Positions 9,320 to 21,291 of a stretch of DNA of 64,000 bases are shown here, one piece after another. Under the pieces are notes generated by a model. It saw only the letters and a list, made by a program, of their open reading frames with translations, was not told the DNA's origin and did no database searches. Origin of the DNA: Proales similis (Eukaryota > Rotifera > Eurotatoria > Ploima > Proalidae). The position numbers and the translations under genes are program-made. Position 1 is the stretch's first letter. The number at the start of each line of letters is the position of its first letter. The stretch covers positions 436,501 to 500,500 of the forward strand of contig JAGVRJ010000010.1 of NCBI GenBank assembly GCA_019059635.1, in the 5' to 3' direction.

Positions 9320-10422
9320 ATGTTTTGAAATCGATTTTGGCCCGTTAAATAAATCCGCGCTTGGCAAATGAGCGTGCGCGGCGAGCCCAAGAATTTGAAA
9401 TTGCAGGCGAGCGCGCAGCATTATCGCCGCCTGAAAGCCAAGTGCTTTCATGACGAAACAAAAATCAGCATTAATTCAAGGCATTTAGTTGCGGTTTGAA
9501 ATGGCATTGAAAAGCGATGTGCACTGGCAAATAATCATACGACTAATTTAGAGGAAGGAAGCACTCAATTTTCAATTGTCTTGACTTGCAAATGCCCGAC
9601 ACAGCCTTCTAATGCGATCAAGCAGCAAGCAAATGCCAGTCACGGCTGCATAACAAATCGATAATATTGCCTTTTCCGAGAGTCTCTCCTCTTTCAAGCT
9701 TCAGTCAGTCCTGGAAATCACCTTCAAGAGAAGCATCTGATAATGGCATGCGCGCATTTACACAAATTCATTCGCTTTAAAGAGCCTCTCTTTGGCCATT
9801 TAATCTTTGCTAATTGTCCAAGGCCGCTCAGTGAGCCGATTCAGGCGCTTAATTTTAACTGCGCACGAGATCAATTAGGCTGCTGGTTATTTCGTGCGAA
9901 TCGCGTCTCCGATTGTCTCTTGCAATCGTTCAAATTAGCCTCAAAAAGACGCTCTAAAGACATTCAAATTGGTTAAACTGGACCGTCTACCTCTTGCTTC
10001 TCCTCCTCCGCCTCCTCTTCTCTTTTCTCGTGTGTCGTTTTTTAATTGGCACAGCGAAGAGAACAGCCTCAATCAAAAGAAAAGTGAATAAAAAAAATCT
10101 CAAATAGATTATGCGAATGCCTGTAGACATTTACCTCGGAGGGCGTCTGTGCTCCAACAGACTTTGAATCCAAGAAATGAAAATGATCTTTTTGACTGCT
10201 TCAGTTGCGGCAACTGATCGGGCATTTGTTAATAGAATTATGAGATGGCCATTTATGCCTCATATGCAGATGTTGAACTCGCTTGCACTCGGCCTTTCGA
10301 GATGAGCAGCAGTCTGTGAATTTGTTGAAATAAGAAGAAAGAAGGCTGAAAGAGGCAAAAGACCGGCCAAAGAAGAAGAGAGAGAAAGAGAAGCAAAGAA
10401 AGAGGTTAAAGAGCGTGTCAGA

Positions 10423-11653
10423 ATGAGCGGACATTTGGACGACTTGAGAACAGTAGAGCATTCGACACTCAAAGTGCCCTACGAGGTCTTGAACAAGCAG
10501 TACAGAAACGTCCAGAAGGCGATCGATCGAGACTCGGCCAGTCTAAGTCAGCTGGCGAGCAGCCTAAATGCGAGCGGGGCTCGCGACGAGCTCGCCAAAC
10601 AGCTTTCCAATCTGATCGATAAACTGCACAGTTTAAAAGCGCACTCAAGAGAACTGCACGAGATTGAGAGCGACTCGATCGATCTCATTCAACAAAGAGT
10701 GAACCATTTAAAGGGCCACGAGTCCGAGGACGCGGTTGTGCTCAAATCGTACAGGAGTGTGCAGCTTGACCGAATGCTGATTGATTTCTTCCTGCGAAGT
10801 GGCTACTACCAGAGCGCACTCTGCTTAGCCGGCAAGAACAACATTGAGGTAGGAGTGGACTTTTCGATAAGCTCGAGTTCTAAATGCAATTTGAATCGCA
10901 TCCATCAAGTACATGACCAATCTGGACGTTTACATGACCGAGAAGGAAATAGTCGAGTCGCTGAGACGCGGCCAGACAGACAAGTGCCTCGCCTGGTGTG
11001 TCGAGAACAGATCAAAGCTGAAAAAGGTGAACAGCGGCCTCGAGTTCATGCTGCGTCAGCAAGAGTTCATTGAGATGGTCCGGAGTCAACAGTGCGTGGA
11101 AGCGGTGCACCATGCCCGAAAGCATTTTGTCACATCCAATCTCGATCAGCTGGTCGAAGTGCAAAAGTCCATGGTCCTTCTGGCCTATGCGAACAGTGCC
11201 GACTCGCTGGTTAGCCAGGAGCTGCTCAGCGAGTCGCGATGGCAGCTCTTGATCGACACATTCAAGCAGGACAACTACAGAATTCATCAGATACCGAGCG
11301 AGTCGAGCTTCCTGGCTGTGCTCAAAGTCGGCCTGTCGGCACTCAAGACTCCGACCTGCTACAAAAAAGTGACCACGGTGAAGAACGGCAACTGTCCCGT
11401 GTGCCAGCCGCATCTCAATGTGATCGCACGACCCCTTCCCTACGCCTACAGATGCAACTCGCGCCTCATATGTGCTCTGTCCGGCGCCAGTCTTAACGAG
11501 CACAACGCGCCAATGATGCTGCCCAACGGCTACGTGTACGGCATCAACTCGATCGTATCAGTGATGACCGACCCCGAAACGGCCAGAATAACCTGCCCAC
11601 GCACCCAAGCCCAATTCGAGCTCAGCGAGTTGCAGAAAGTGTTCATTCTCTAA
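10423..11653 (+). CDS. MAEA: MAEA / GID9 E3 ubiquitin ligase subunit, two exons
   Basis: Exons 10423-10848 and 10910-11653 (61-nt intron, phase 0), 389 residues against 396 in human. The N-terminus has LKVPYEVLNKQYR; a LisH segment LDRMLIDFFLRSGYYQSA; a CTLH/CRA region with IVESLRRGQTDKCLAWC and LEFMLRQQEF; and the C-terminal Gid-type RING with CPVC, C-N-S-R-L-I-C, MMLPNGYVYG and the ending T-C-P-R-T. MAEA pairs with RMND5 to form the catalytic heterodimer of the CTLH (GID) ubiquitin ligase, which works in the nucleus and cytoplasm. The start is the first ATG and gives the family N-terminus. Tail-to-tail with the homeobox gene; candidate polyadenylation signals lie at 11925-11930 and 11958-11963. 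Confidence 0.95.
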
Positions 11654-12055
11654 TTGTTGGCCTGCTCGCTCGCTCCTTAGTCGCTATCCTTCTTCCAACG
11701 TCAATAGTGCTGTTCTGCTTCTCTAGTTGTTGTGCGTGTGTGTAATATAATGTTTCCATGTTCAGTTCTTGCCTCGGACCTGACTTGTCACTCGTGTTTC
11801 CTTAAATTCTTTATTCGGCGTTCTCTTCTGTGTATTTAAATCGTGTCGGTTGAAAACGAAAGAGAGCGAGTTCATTTTGCAGCTGAAAAACAAAATCTTC
11901 AATTCTCTCATTCTCTCTGGTTGAAATAAAACGAGAATAAGGAATCGATCGCAATTTAATAAAACACCTGACAACACGGCAACAAACATATCGACGCATT
12001 AGTAACAGTCTTTAAAACAAAAGTGAAGCGAAAAAGAAAAGGAAGATTGAATGCC
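11654..12055. terminator. Convergent 3' region between MAEA and the homeobox gene
   Basis: 402 bp between two converging stops. It holds AATAAA on plus at 11925 and 11958 and a TTTATT (minus AATAAA) at 11810-11815. If used, the two 3' UTRs overlap. Confidence 0.5.
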
Positions 12056-12727
12056 CTATACAGACGATTGGCTCGTTCTCTTGCACTTGATCAGTTGGTC
12101 TTGTTGGTTTTTACTCAGCAATCGACTGACATGAACAGGGATGGGCACGACTATCCTGGACGAGTGCTGCTTATCGCAGCTCGATTGACATGAAGACGAA
12201 GCGGAGCGGCCCAGCGGCGAAGGGCTGCGTCTTTCTTCTGACTGCGGCCTGCTGGTTGAGAGAGAGCGCTTTTGAAGTTGGCGATAGTTGCCGGCCTTGA
12301 TTCGTTTCCATTTGGCTCGTCGATTCTGGAACCAGATTTTCACTTGCATTTCACTCAGGCCCAGCTTCTGAGCGATGCAGGCTCGCTCGTTGAGCGCCAG
12401 GTACTTTTTGGCGATGAACTCGCGCTCGAGCTCGTCCAGTTGTCGAGTCGAGAACGCAGTGCGCTTCCTCTTTGAGCTCTTGCCATCGACGTTTGGGAGC
12501 TCGAAGGACTCGTCCTGTCTCTCAGATTGACCTTCAATCGATCGGTGCTCATTCGCCGACTCAAATTGCTCAACCGTCTCTCGAGCGGGCATCGAGTTGT
12601 GCATTAGATGGTTAAAGTACAAGTTGCTGAGCCAATACCAGCAGCTTGCCGGCTGATCTAGATGCTTCTGGCTGAGTGCTGTTGTCTGCAGAGAGTGAGC
12701 GCCTATGAAATCGACCGGTGCTGCCAT
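12056..12727 (-). CDS. GBX: Homeobox transcription factor, Gbx/unplugged-like
   Basis: 223-residue frame from ATG 12727-12725 to the stop at 12056. The homeodomain spans residues about 85-144: RTAF at its start, Leu100 and Phe104 at positions 16 and 20, and [11 protein letters not shown] in helix 3 with Trp132, Phe133, Asn135. The combination [23 protein letters not shown] and the following I-K-A-G-N is the Gbx signature as I know it (Gbx has KKYLSLTER and KRVKAGN). The C-terminus is Ser-rich and short; vertebrate Gbx proteins have over 340 residues, so a 5' coding exon may be missing or the protein is reduced. In other bilaterians Gbx patterns the anterior nervous system. A clear eh1 repressor motif was not found. 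ANTP-class is certain; the Gbx assignment is likely. Confidence 0.85.
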   Translation of the reverse strand: MAAPVDFIGAHSLQTTALSQKHLDQPASCWYWLSNLYFNHLMHNSMPARETVEQFESANEHRSIEGQSERQDESFELPNVDGKSSKRKRTAFSTRQLDELEREFIAKKYLALNERACIAQKLGLSEMQVKIWFQNRRAKWKRIKAGNYRQLQKRSLSTSRPQSEERRSPSPLGRSASSSCQSSCDKQHSSRIVVPIPVHVSRLLSKNQQDQLIKCKRTSQSSV

Positions 12728-13886
12728 CGCATTACTTGACTCACCGTCAGCTCGCTTTTGCTTTAACTCGTTTATTGCTCACAATGAAATAGTTCGGCCT
12801 TTTTTTCTCTTTCTATGGTTTTAATTAGCACCGCGTTCATTTAACTCATCAAGCCGCCAGGCAATCAACCAGTTAACCTACACACACACACACGCAGTCG
12901 CTCACATACGCACACAACTGCCGAGGTTATTAGTGTAAAATGAGACAAATTAAACTCGGCCAAACAGAAATAAGCAGATCGTCGTCATCATCAGCATGAG
13001 CAGCAGTGGCAGCGCTTCATGACTCTTGTCAGAGTTTTTTTTTCTGCCAGATAGGCGGTGCTGACAAGAGCTGGCAATAAAACGTAGATGAGAGTTATTA
13101 AAAATTTATTTGCCCGATTTGTTTTAATGTTTGTTTTAAAAGACAGGCTGCGAGAGAGAGAGAGAGAGGCAAAAAGGGGGGCACTTACGAGCAGAGAGCG
13201 TGAGGGCGGACGGCTGGAATCGAGAAGAGTCGGAATGAGCAAGTCAGTCAGGCAGAGCAAGGTATTCTAGAGGCGACGGCGGTGAGATTACAAGAGCAAA
13301 GTCAACCCCGAACGATGACTATTATTATTAATATTTACTCTTCATGACCATTTCTTAGACAATTATCCTAAATTGCGGCACAATTAATATCAGAGGACTT
13401 GGGCAAACACAACTCAACAATTTTATTTGAACGCAGAGAGAAGAAGGTGAGCACTCGCGCGTTTGACAGTCGTTTGATTCATGTGTCTTTGAATTGGCGC
13501 AAAATCGCGCGCCGGTGCTTGTCGTCCTACTCATCATCGCGGGTAGCGGCTACAGCCGCGGTTTTATTGAATTTGACATGCTGGAGCACAACGTGTCAAT
13601 AGTCACGAAACTAGCGCCGCCGCCACTGCCTCTTAGTGCTGCCAATCTCAAATTGCCGACTTTTATTGCTCTTGATTAATCGTCGTTCAGGCTCATCTGC
13701 AATCATCGGTGTCCTCTTCTCAAGAATGAGTTCAAACAGCTGGGCAACGGCGAATTGCTCTGAATCGAGCCCACACAACAAACTCATGCACGTTGCTTTC
13801 TGCTTTATTTGGACTTGGAAGGTGCAAACAACTAAAAAAAAATTAAAAAATGAAAACACGAGAGACGGGAGGAAAGAGAATCGCGG
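12728..13886. other. Intergenic region upstream of the homeobox gene
   Basis: 1.2 kb between two minus-strand genes. It contains a short (CA)n tract near 12.88 kb and a (GA)n tract at 13152-13168, plus a TTTATT (minus AATAAA) at 13804-13809 that probably ends the orphan gene to its right. No credible coding frame. Confidence 0.5.
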
Positions 13887-15308
13887 CTAAAGTTTGGTGG
13901 TTTTGGCGTCGGCTCGAGACCTCATGAATTGTCCGTTTGAATCGAGCGGCGGCGAGTCGGGCACGCCTGGCGACTTTTGACTGTAGTTTGATTCGTCTGC
14001 TTTCACTCTGCGGCCGAAACTGTTCTGCTTTAGAATCGAGATGGGTATGGGCGTTTCTTGTCGACTTGTGTAGATCGCGTTGTTTATGTTGAACGAGACG
14101 TGATGATTCGAGTTGCACACTTTGGCTTTTGTGCTCGTGCTGGTCACTGTGCTGCAGTTTGCTTTCATGTTCGACGATCTGCCCTGTTCGATCGGGCTGA
14201 CTGGCTTTACTTGGCTGCTTTTTATTTGAACAATCGGCCTCTTGCCGGACATGCCCTGGGCAGCAGTAGCGGCAGGTTCGATCAGAGTGTCGGCGATGCT
14301 CTCCAGCTCGTTGTCGAGCTGATCTTCGTAGAAACTCGACTCACCGTTTGAGCTCTCGTTCAGCGGACTGGGCTGCTGCATCTTGCTGCTCGTCTCCTCG
14401 GCGTTGGCTGTTATATGACAGCTGTAGACTGGCGACGAGGTCAATCGGCTCAAGACGCTCTGTCCATGTTTGCTGGCCTGAGCGCCGACGCTCGACTGTT
14501 GGCCATGGTTGATGGCGGCAAAGAATTTCTGAGACTCAGAGGTAGGAAATGTGCGCTTGCAGTTAAAACTGCTTTCCTTGAACGCCGGCTGTGACTTGGA
14601 TCGTGTGCATCTGGACTTTGCATAGACGGACTGAATCGGCTCCGGGCGAGAATTGCTATTGAACGCGTTCTCGTTCTGATTGATGCTCTCTTGCACTGAT
14701 TGACGCTCGGAATAGGTTCGAATTACCTTAGAGCTGTTCATTTGATGCTCGTCGTTTTGGTGCTGCCGCATGAGAGTGGCCAGAATGAGCTCGTGTCGTT
14801 TGGCCTTTGCCGAATTCGAGTAGTTTCCTGAGTCTTCGTCTCGGTGGCCGGCCGACGACGCGGTCGGGTTTACTTGACGAGATTTCAAGTCGCCCGGCCG
14901 AGAGTAGAGCGGATGGCGGACTAAGTTGAGACCAAATTGAGTGTCCAGTCGACCGACGACCTGATCGATTTGACGAGCGAGCAGACTGAGGGTTGTGCAG
15001 ACATTTCTCAGCTCGGTGGCTATTTCGCCCGTCAGCTTCTGGCCTTGCAGCTGATCAGAGCGGACGAACGTCAGATGTTGATTGTTGCCGGACGAGCAGC
15101 ACGACGATGACGAAGACGACGACGAAGATGAAGAGGGCAGAGCGGCGCCCGACTTGATCGTTTCGCTTGTCATTCTGGTGCATCTAGATCGGAGAGCGCG
15201 AGCTCTACATAATTCGATTAGCTCGATTCTGACTCGGTTTACTTGATCAGTGTGTTCAATTCTGAGCAGCAGCGTGCAAGTCAAATCAGCACGCGAACAC
15301 ACACTCAA
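13887..15308 (-). CDS. Unrecognised serine-rich protein, at least the last exon
   Basis: A 473-codon open frame on minus that I do not recognise. The likely start is ATG 15173-15171, giving about 428 residues; the first 45 codons up to ATG 15308 may be 5' UTR or part of an upstream exon. After a run of about eleven serines near the N-terminus there is one ordered-looking segment, ATELRNVCTTLSLLARQ then IDQVVGRLDTQFG, likely alpha-helical. The remainder is low-complexity and rich in Ser, Asn and Gln, with acidic and basic patches and HHVSFNINNAIYTS with P-I-S-I-L-K near the end. No signal peptide or membrane segment is visible. Its reality as a gene is supported by the length of the frame and by a minus-strand AATAAA 78 bp beyond the stop. 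It could be the cytoplasmic tail exon of a larger protein. Confidence 0.55.
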   Translation of the reverse strand: MSVCSRADLTCTLLLRIEHTDQVNRVRIELIELCRARALRSRCTRMTSETIKSGAALPSSSSSSSSSSSCCSSGNNQHLTFVRSDQLQGQKLTGEIATELRNVCTTLSLLARQIDQVVGRLDTQFGLNLVRHPLYSRPGDLKSRQVNPTASSAGHRDEDSGNYSNSAKAKRHELILATLMRQHQNDEHQMNSSKVIRTYSERQSVQESINQNENAFNSNSRPEPIQSVYAKSRCTRSKSQPAFKESSFNCKRTFPTSESQKFFAAINHGQQSSVGAQASKHGQSVLSRLTSSPVYSCHITANAEETSSKMQQPSPLNESSNGESSFYEDQLDNELESIADTLIEPAATAAQGMSGKRPIVQIKSSQVKPVSPIEQGRSSNMKANCSTVTSTSTKAKVCNSNHHVSFNINNAIYTSRQETPIPISILKQNSFGRRVKADESNYSQKSPGVPDSPPLDSNGQFMRSRADAKTTKL

Positions 15309-15587
15309 ACAGAAACGAATTTAAACAACGAGCGTCAAGTGTAATCAAGAAGCGGTCAACGAGCAGTTGGATCGAACGACTATAACTTATCGAAGTTATT
15401 CGAGAGAATTGAAATCAAAATTGGAACAGAGACGAGAAGAACTAAAAGTGGCGGCCAGTTTCAATTATTAATCAAATCAAATCTTGAATAAATAGCGCTG
15501 TAATAATCGCGAGCGCAAATAGACGCCCGTTTCCTACTCCTAAGACGCGTGTAACCAGGCCTCTCTGCCTCTTCGCTTCTGCGTGGG

Positions 15588-15633
<46 letters not shown>

Positions 15634-18600
15634 GGTGTATGTGTATTCCATATGGGCAAGTTAATAATCGAAATCGATTCTCGAATACAAGCTGCCTTAT
15701 TGCGCTCGTCTTATGGGCGAAATCGAAAAGGAGCTGAAGACGAAATGAGGCCAGACGCTGAGAATTTTGTCGACTGGCTCGTGCTATTTTCAACATCTCA
15801 TCTCGCTCTCTTTCTTTGCATCACTTTCGCTTGAGGAGGCAATCAAGGCCCCGGCAGTAGTGACGGCAGGCGAGCATTCAGGCAGACAGGCAGAAATTCT
15901 GTCAATAGCTCGACTCTCAAATACGCGTGAGCACTAGAAGCGCAGCGATTGGCAGGCAAAATACGACAAGCAGTTCATGGCGAGGCTCGATGGAGAAATA
16001 AATCGTTCATGCAACTTAATCGCTTTCAATTAACATCTCACTCTGACGCTGATCAAACGAAACGAAGAAGAGCGAGACAGAGAGAGAGAGAGAGTAGAAA
16101 GCTGAAGCACGGAATAAAGAGAGAACGCAACTAAGTGACTGGCAGGCGGCATGCAAGCAAAGAAATTGGCCCGCGTTCTTGGTCTATAATAAGCTTCCTC
16201 TTGACTTGTCTCCTCCTCAATGTCTCTATTTAAAAGACGATTTGGACCTCTTGCTCTTGAGTGCGCACGAAGCAGCCGCCTATTAAACAAGATTGCTCTG
16301 ATCAGCTCGTAGTTGAAAGGGCCAGCCGATTTGAATGTATTAGCACAATATAGATAATTTCCTCGACTCGAGTCTCTCTTCTGACAAATATTTGCGGCGG
16401 TGGTCGCCCTCTTGTTCGGCTTGTTGCTGCCTCTAATGCGCTCGACTATCCACAGTTTCCATGCCGAGCACTTGTTGTTTGCGCAATTATATTTAAATAT
16501 GAAAGTTTCATTAATATTTACAAAATCTTAGCTCATCTTCATCTCGCACATCTCTGGCAGTTCGTCATTGTCACGTCAAAGAGACGTAGCGTTGAAAACG
16601 ACCCAAATTCGAGGGGCGCAAACAGCACCTGTGATGTGGATGCCGTCGGCAAATAAAGCATCTTGGCCTCACGTTCGCCATTCAAATTTAATTCCTTGCG
16701 TGCGTGAAGCAGCCGAACGATACACAAACTGCTAATCAATTTGCTAGGCCGTTTCGCTCACTCATTCGCGATGACATCATTTGCATTCAATCTGTTGCAA
16801 CAATTCTTCTAGCACACTCACCTGATTGCTTTGGAAAAATGAAACAAGAACGAGGCGTGTCGAGTTAAAGCTTTTTCGCATTTAATTCGCCGCATTCAAA
16901 TGGCTCCGCAACGATAAAGCGTTTCAATTTTGAATGGCTAATTAGATGGCTGCTCCAAGCACGACGATTACGATTATCATTGCGATGCAGAGTTCAGGTC
17001 GCTTTCTTTCGAGTGAGTTCGGAGAAAGATGAGGAAAGATCGCCTGTTGGCATCCACAAGCATTCGCGTGAAAGGCGCAGGAAATTGATAGCCGCCAGGC
17101 AGCCGAGTCGAGCAGAAATTGCATGCATGTTGAACAACCTAATAGAAAAGGAGAAGAGCTCGTCGATCGGATTAACAAATGAACGAAAGAAACGAGCGTT
17201 CGCTCGACTGGTCACGTTGAATGCTGAACTGAAAGAGCGAAATACTGCGGCAATCAGTTTTGCAATTACTGCCGCTGATGTTTTTGGTGGCCTCAGCCGC
17301 TGGTGGCGGCGGTGGTGGCTGCGTCGAGCGCAAATCGACTCTAAATGTTAGCCGCTTATCTTGAAACAATTGAATGCGCTGGTGCATGCAAATCTGAATG
17401 GACAGGGCCTCAGTCGAGGCAACCGTTCGAAATGAATGGCATTTGGCATCGAGGGGCCGTGCTCCCTGCCTGCTTGACCGATCTGCATGGAATATGAACA
17501 AAAACAATGAACGCATTGAAGAGTGCTGGCGATCTGACAACGATTATCAAATACAAAACGCAAATTTGCTCGCCTGGGCGTCGATCGATCGATGTTATGC
17601 TGGTTGCGATTAACTAACTCGCCTCTGTTCCATGTGCCGGATGATAATGACGATGATGATGATGATGACGAGGACTTGGGCCAGTTTCAGCCCAACAGGC
17701 ACAAATCGAATTTCTTCAGGCCTGGCAGCTGACCGGCCGCTCCGGCACACACACACACTCAGCCAAGCTGAAAGATAAGACGACAGTTAATTAAGATATT
17801 AGCCCGGAGACAACGGCCTAGCAGATCAACTAATTTGCGAATGGACCAGAGTGACAACTATTAAGGGCTCATATACATTCATTTGGCCGCATCAAATTGA
17901 ATTAGAAGTGCCATGTGCCGCTGAGTCGGTCGCCAATTGGCTACAAGTATAAACGTCGCTTGTTCACTCTCGCTACGCATCAGACTTTGCCCCGAGGCCA
18001 CGCAGAGCCAAGCTGAATAGGAACACACAGAGACAGAGAGAGAGTGAGAGAGGGAAGAATAAGAAGAGTGGCTGTCAATCGTATGCGCGCTCAAGTTGCT
18101 CTAGGGCTACTTATAATGGACCAGCGAAATGAAAGCGTCGCCGAGGACAATTTGCATTCTTGACCTTTCGGATATTTAAAATGAAAAAAGAAGCAGAAGA
18201 GAAGAAATTCTCAGGCAAGTCAATCTGCTCTGGGCTTTTAATCAAGCGGCAGTTCCAACTAATATGTAGATGTAATTGAGCCCTAATTATATTTAAAGGG
18301 CCCATCCGTCAGGCGGCAAGCATTGGCAAGAGATGCTAGCGCCTGCTTTCGCGCCCAAATTAATGGGCCAGATAGAAGATTCAGGTTTCGCAGCGCCCTA
18401 TTCAGCAGGCGCAGGCGGTCATTGGCCGTAATTATATTCGAGTCTAATTGAATGAATACTGAGCTGCACCTAAAATAATTTTGTTTGTTTTTGCAGACAG
18501 AAGCTGCTTTGGAAAGGCAAACACGGGCATTGAATAACAAATGCCTTCGCGTTCTGTATCGAGTTTTACGCAATACTGCTCTAATGCTGGCCTACTACTG

Positions 18601-18710
18601 GCCGCCTTATGCAAGCGCGATCCCTTTCGTGTGCTTAATCGCCTTCCCCAGATCTGACCAAACTCTCTTCTAGTCTGGCGCCCTAATTCCTCGCTCTCTT
18701 CTTCCAGCGT
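15309..18710. other. Intergenic region, no supported gene
   Basis: 3.4 kb with no coding frame I can support. It contains the GT tract above, a (GA)n run near 16.08-16.10 kb, a (GAT)n run near 17.65 kb and a short CA tract near 17.75 kb. Upstream exons of the orphan minus-strand gene, or exons leading into the candidate at 18741, could be hidden here. Confidence 0.45.
15591..15629. repeat. (GT)n microsatellite
   Basis: 39 bp almost pure GT tract, the longest GT run in the window. Confidence 0.95.
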
Positions 18711-18740
18711 TTGTCTAAAGATAGCAAATCGGCTAATAAG

Positions 18741-19039
18741 ACCACAGCGGCGGCTATAGCGGCACTACCGCCTCAAACACTTCTGATCCAGCGAGCAGCT
18801 CTGAGCTGCCGTTCGACTCGGAGCGCGCCAAGTGCCGGAAATGTGCCGGCCGGTCAGAAAGGCTTCGTTAGCCGCTCAAGTATTCGACCGAGTGCAAATA
18901 TCCGCAGACCAACGCTGGCCATAAGATCTTCTCCGAGCTCAATCAACTCGCTCCAATCAGTCCCGATCGATCGAACGCGCCCAAATTTGTCAAACTGCTC
19001 GAGATCCATTTGTCTCTTTATTTCTCTCCAACTCAATGA
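18741..19039 (+). other. Candidate coding segment with one in-frame TAG
   Basis: In one plus frame, 18741-18868 and 18872-19039 both read as codon-biased protein-like sequence (about 42 and 55 codons, the first with C-R-K-C-A-G-R, the second with HKIFSELNQLAPISP), separated only by TAG at 18869-18871 and ended by TGA at 19037. The stop is 19 bp from the stop of the convergent FATP gene. I do not recognise it. Options are a decaying gene, exons whose boundary I have not resolved, or chance. The first intact overlapping frame (18711-19061) is in a different phase and looks less protein-like. Confidence 0.25.
19017..19022 (-). terminator. Polyadenylation signal for FATP copy 1
   Basis: TTTATT, read as AATAAA on minus, 36 bp beyond the FATP copy 1 stop. 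Confidence 0.65.
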
Positions 19040-19057
19040 GGTCGTCGTCTTCGTCGG

Positions 19058-21291
19058 CTAAAATCTAACTTTTCCGCTACGAATGTTTGCCAGTGTTTGT
19101 TTGTCGAGTGGCTTATAACAGCGCTCTTTGACGTCAAAATAGAATAGCGGATCGGTCACTTTGTCCAAATCGTAGGCATCAGCAGTGAGTTTGAGTTTAG
19201 ATGCTTTGAATGTTCCTTGGGACGAGTAGAGTAGAATAGAGAGACAGAACATGGCATGAAACAAAACAGGGCCAACCTGTGTGCTCGAGCTGAGAGGCGA
19301 AGCGAATGAAGAGGGGCCTGGCATACGCAGGCAGGTCTTGTTGAAGATTTTTATTCAACGTCGCTAGATCAATGTCGCCTGTGCTCGCAACTGCGGCCAT
19401 TCCGGCTCGGCCTTCTTCGCCCGGAATCTCCACGCCGTAGACAACCACCTCTGCCGAATTGAGATGCTTGCTCATCACGTTCTCTACTTCAATTGTGGCC
19501 ACGTTTTCGCCGCGCCATCTGAACGTGTCTCCCAAGCGATCGCAAAAGTAAATATAGCCGAACGAGTCGGCCATCATCAAGTCGCCTGTTCTGGCCTCGT
19601 TAGTTGAGTCGAAGCTGACGGGTGCGAAATGCGCTTGCCTGAATTGAAAGCCTTCTGGCCAGGTCGGAACAGGTTTTCGATTATCTTCTTCTTGGACGCT
19701 TCCGGATTGTTGGCGTAGCCGTTGTACTGCTCGGTCGGCCGGCTGCCTATGAAGCCGACCAGCAGGCCCTTCTCGCCCGGCTTGCATTCAATGCAAAAGC
19801 CGCGCTCGTCCCTGATCGGGTTCATTTGATCGTCTATTTTGATTATGGCCATCGGCATAAGGCGAACAAATCGGCTTATCAGTGGCACGAATCCACAAGA
19901 GCCGACCCGGCTGACCAGGTTGACTTGAATCGCGAATACTCAAATCGGCGTCGGCGAGAACTGGCAAACGTCGACCTACCCATGTTGCAGTTGCCTTCAC
20001 TGGCCGCGTAGAACTCGGTGCATCTGACGCCAAAGCGGCGGTTAAACTCGCTCCATACGTTCTTGCGCATACCGTTTCCGAACGCGCGTCTTATCTTGTG
20101 CTGGCGATCGAGAGGCGACGGCGCCTGATTCACCAAAAATCGACAGATTTCGCCCACATAAATGAACGCTGTGCAGTTGTACTGAATGGCGTCTTTCCAA
20201 AAGTTGGAGGCGCTGAACTTTTTGCGAAGGACGACTGTGGCACCGCTGACCACTGCGGCGCCGATGCCGAGCACGTTGCCATTGCCGTGGTAGATCGGCA
20301 ACGCGACCATAACAACGTCGTCGCTGGTCAGGCCGGCCGCATTGAAGAATGTGAAGCCACCGCCGAAATATCGACTCTGCTTGATCACTGCGGGCTGTGA
20401 ATTTGATTTGAGCTGCTTTCGGTCCGCAAAATAAGAACATTGAGGAAGCGAATTTCTACCTTTGGCAGGCCGGTGGTGCCGCTCGTGTAAATGTAGAGCA
20501 TCACATCTGAATGGGCAAAGACTGAGGCAGCTGAGACCAAATGCGAGCGTGAGATGAAGCTTACCGTGAGGACCGACTTTATCCGAAGCTTCAACAATCT
20601 CGTCCGATGCGCTGTCGAGGAGATCTTGAAGTGCAGGCGCTTTGATGAGATTCGACTCGCCTCCTTCAACCACAAATTCGGTGGCCGACTCGAGCTGCCC
20701 TTTAACCGCGTTCACAGCTGCCCAAGGTTTATTAGCCATGAGCAGAAAGGCACCAGTCCGTCTGATTACCTTGTTCCAGATTGTCGCCGAATATGAGCAC
20801 TTTGGATTTGGCTATTTTAACGCAGTGAACAAGCGGCTCGTTGCGTAGATTGGTGTTGATGAGCGCGGTGATGACGCCGATTTTGGACAAGCCGAGCCAG
20901 ATGCCCACGAACTCGGGCTTGTTCTCCAAGAACAGAGACACACAGTCGCCTTTTTTGAGTCCATAGTTGCGCGCAAACAGATAGGCCACTCGGTTGCTGT
21001 AGTCCTCGAGCTAGATCGAGCATTCGGTTCGTTACATTAAAATGTGAAACAAAGTAGAAATAAACGAACGTCTTTGAAGGTCCACGTTTGGTCGTTGAAT
21101 ATTATACACGGCTTGTTGGGCTGTTTCTTGACCAATTCTCTGAACACTTGGTGAGTAGTGAGCTGGTTGTCCTCGAACCAGCTCAGACGCTTGCGCACGC
21201 CGACAATGAAAAGCACGCCGAGAAAGTCGCGATAGATTCCGTAAATGATCTCATAGATGACCACAAAGAGCTTGACAAGCAAGTCGAGCAT
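19058..21291 (-). CDS. Long/very-long-chain fatty acid transport protein (SLC27A family), copy 1
   Basis: Eight exons: 21291-21070, 21010-20770, 20717-20565, 20506-20460, 20394-19980, 19923-19639, 19585-19277, 19215-19058; total 1830 nt, 609 residues. FATP/acyl-CoA synthetase landmarks: an N-terminal hydrophobic segment, KKGDCVSLFLENKPEFVG, the AMP-binding motif [57 protein letters not shown] and [14 protein letters not shown]. The family activates fatty acids to acyl-CoA with ATP and CoA at ER, peroxisomal or plasma membranes, which drives uptake. The intron between exons 6 and 7 begins with GC (19638-19637) rather than GT, in an AG|GCAAGC context. Most exon boundaries and phases match copies 2 and 3 at 37-43 kb. 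Inverted relative to them and 16 kb away. Confidence 0.93.

Larger units (their letters stand above)
7061..10422. other. Intergenic region with microsatellites
   Basis: 3.4 kb with no reading frame I can defend on either strand. It holds a pyrimidine microsatellite near 7.65 kb, a (GT)n tract near 9.3 kb and AT-richer sequence. 5' untranslated exons of the GPCR (minus) or MAEA (plus) could lie here. Confidence 0.5.

Noticed and set aside
9184-9451. ORFs with His-Thr repeats at 9.2-9.45 kb, and similar ones at 15.46-15.83 kb.
   Set aside because: They are translations of GT/CA microsatellites.
13399-13890. Overlapping short plus-strand frames at 13.4-13.9 kb.
   Set aside because: Short, overlapping in several frames, no conserved motif or splice support.
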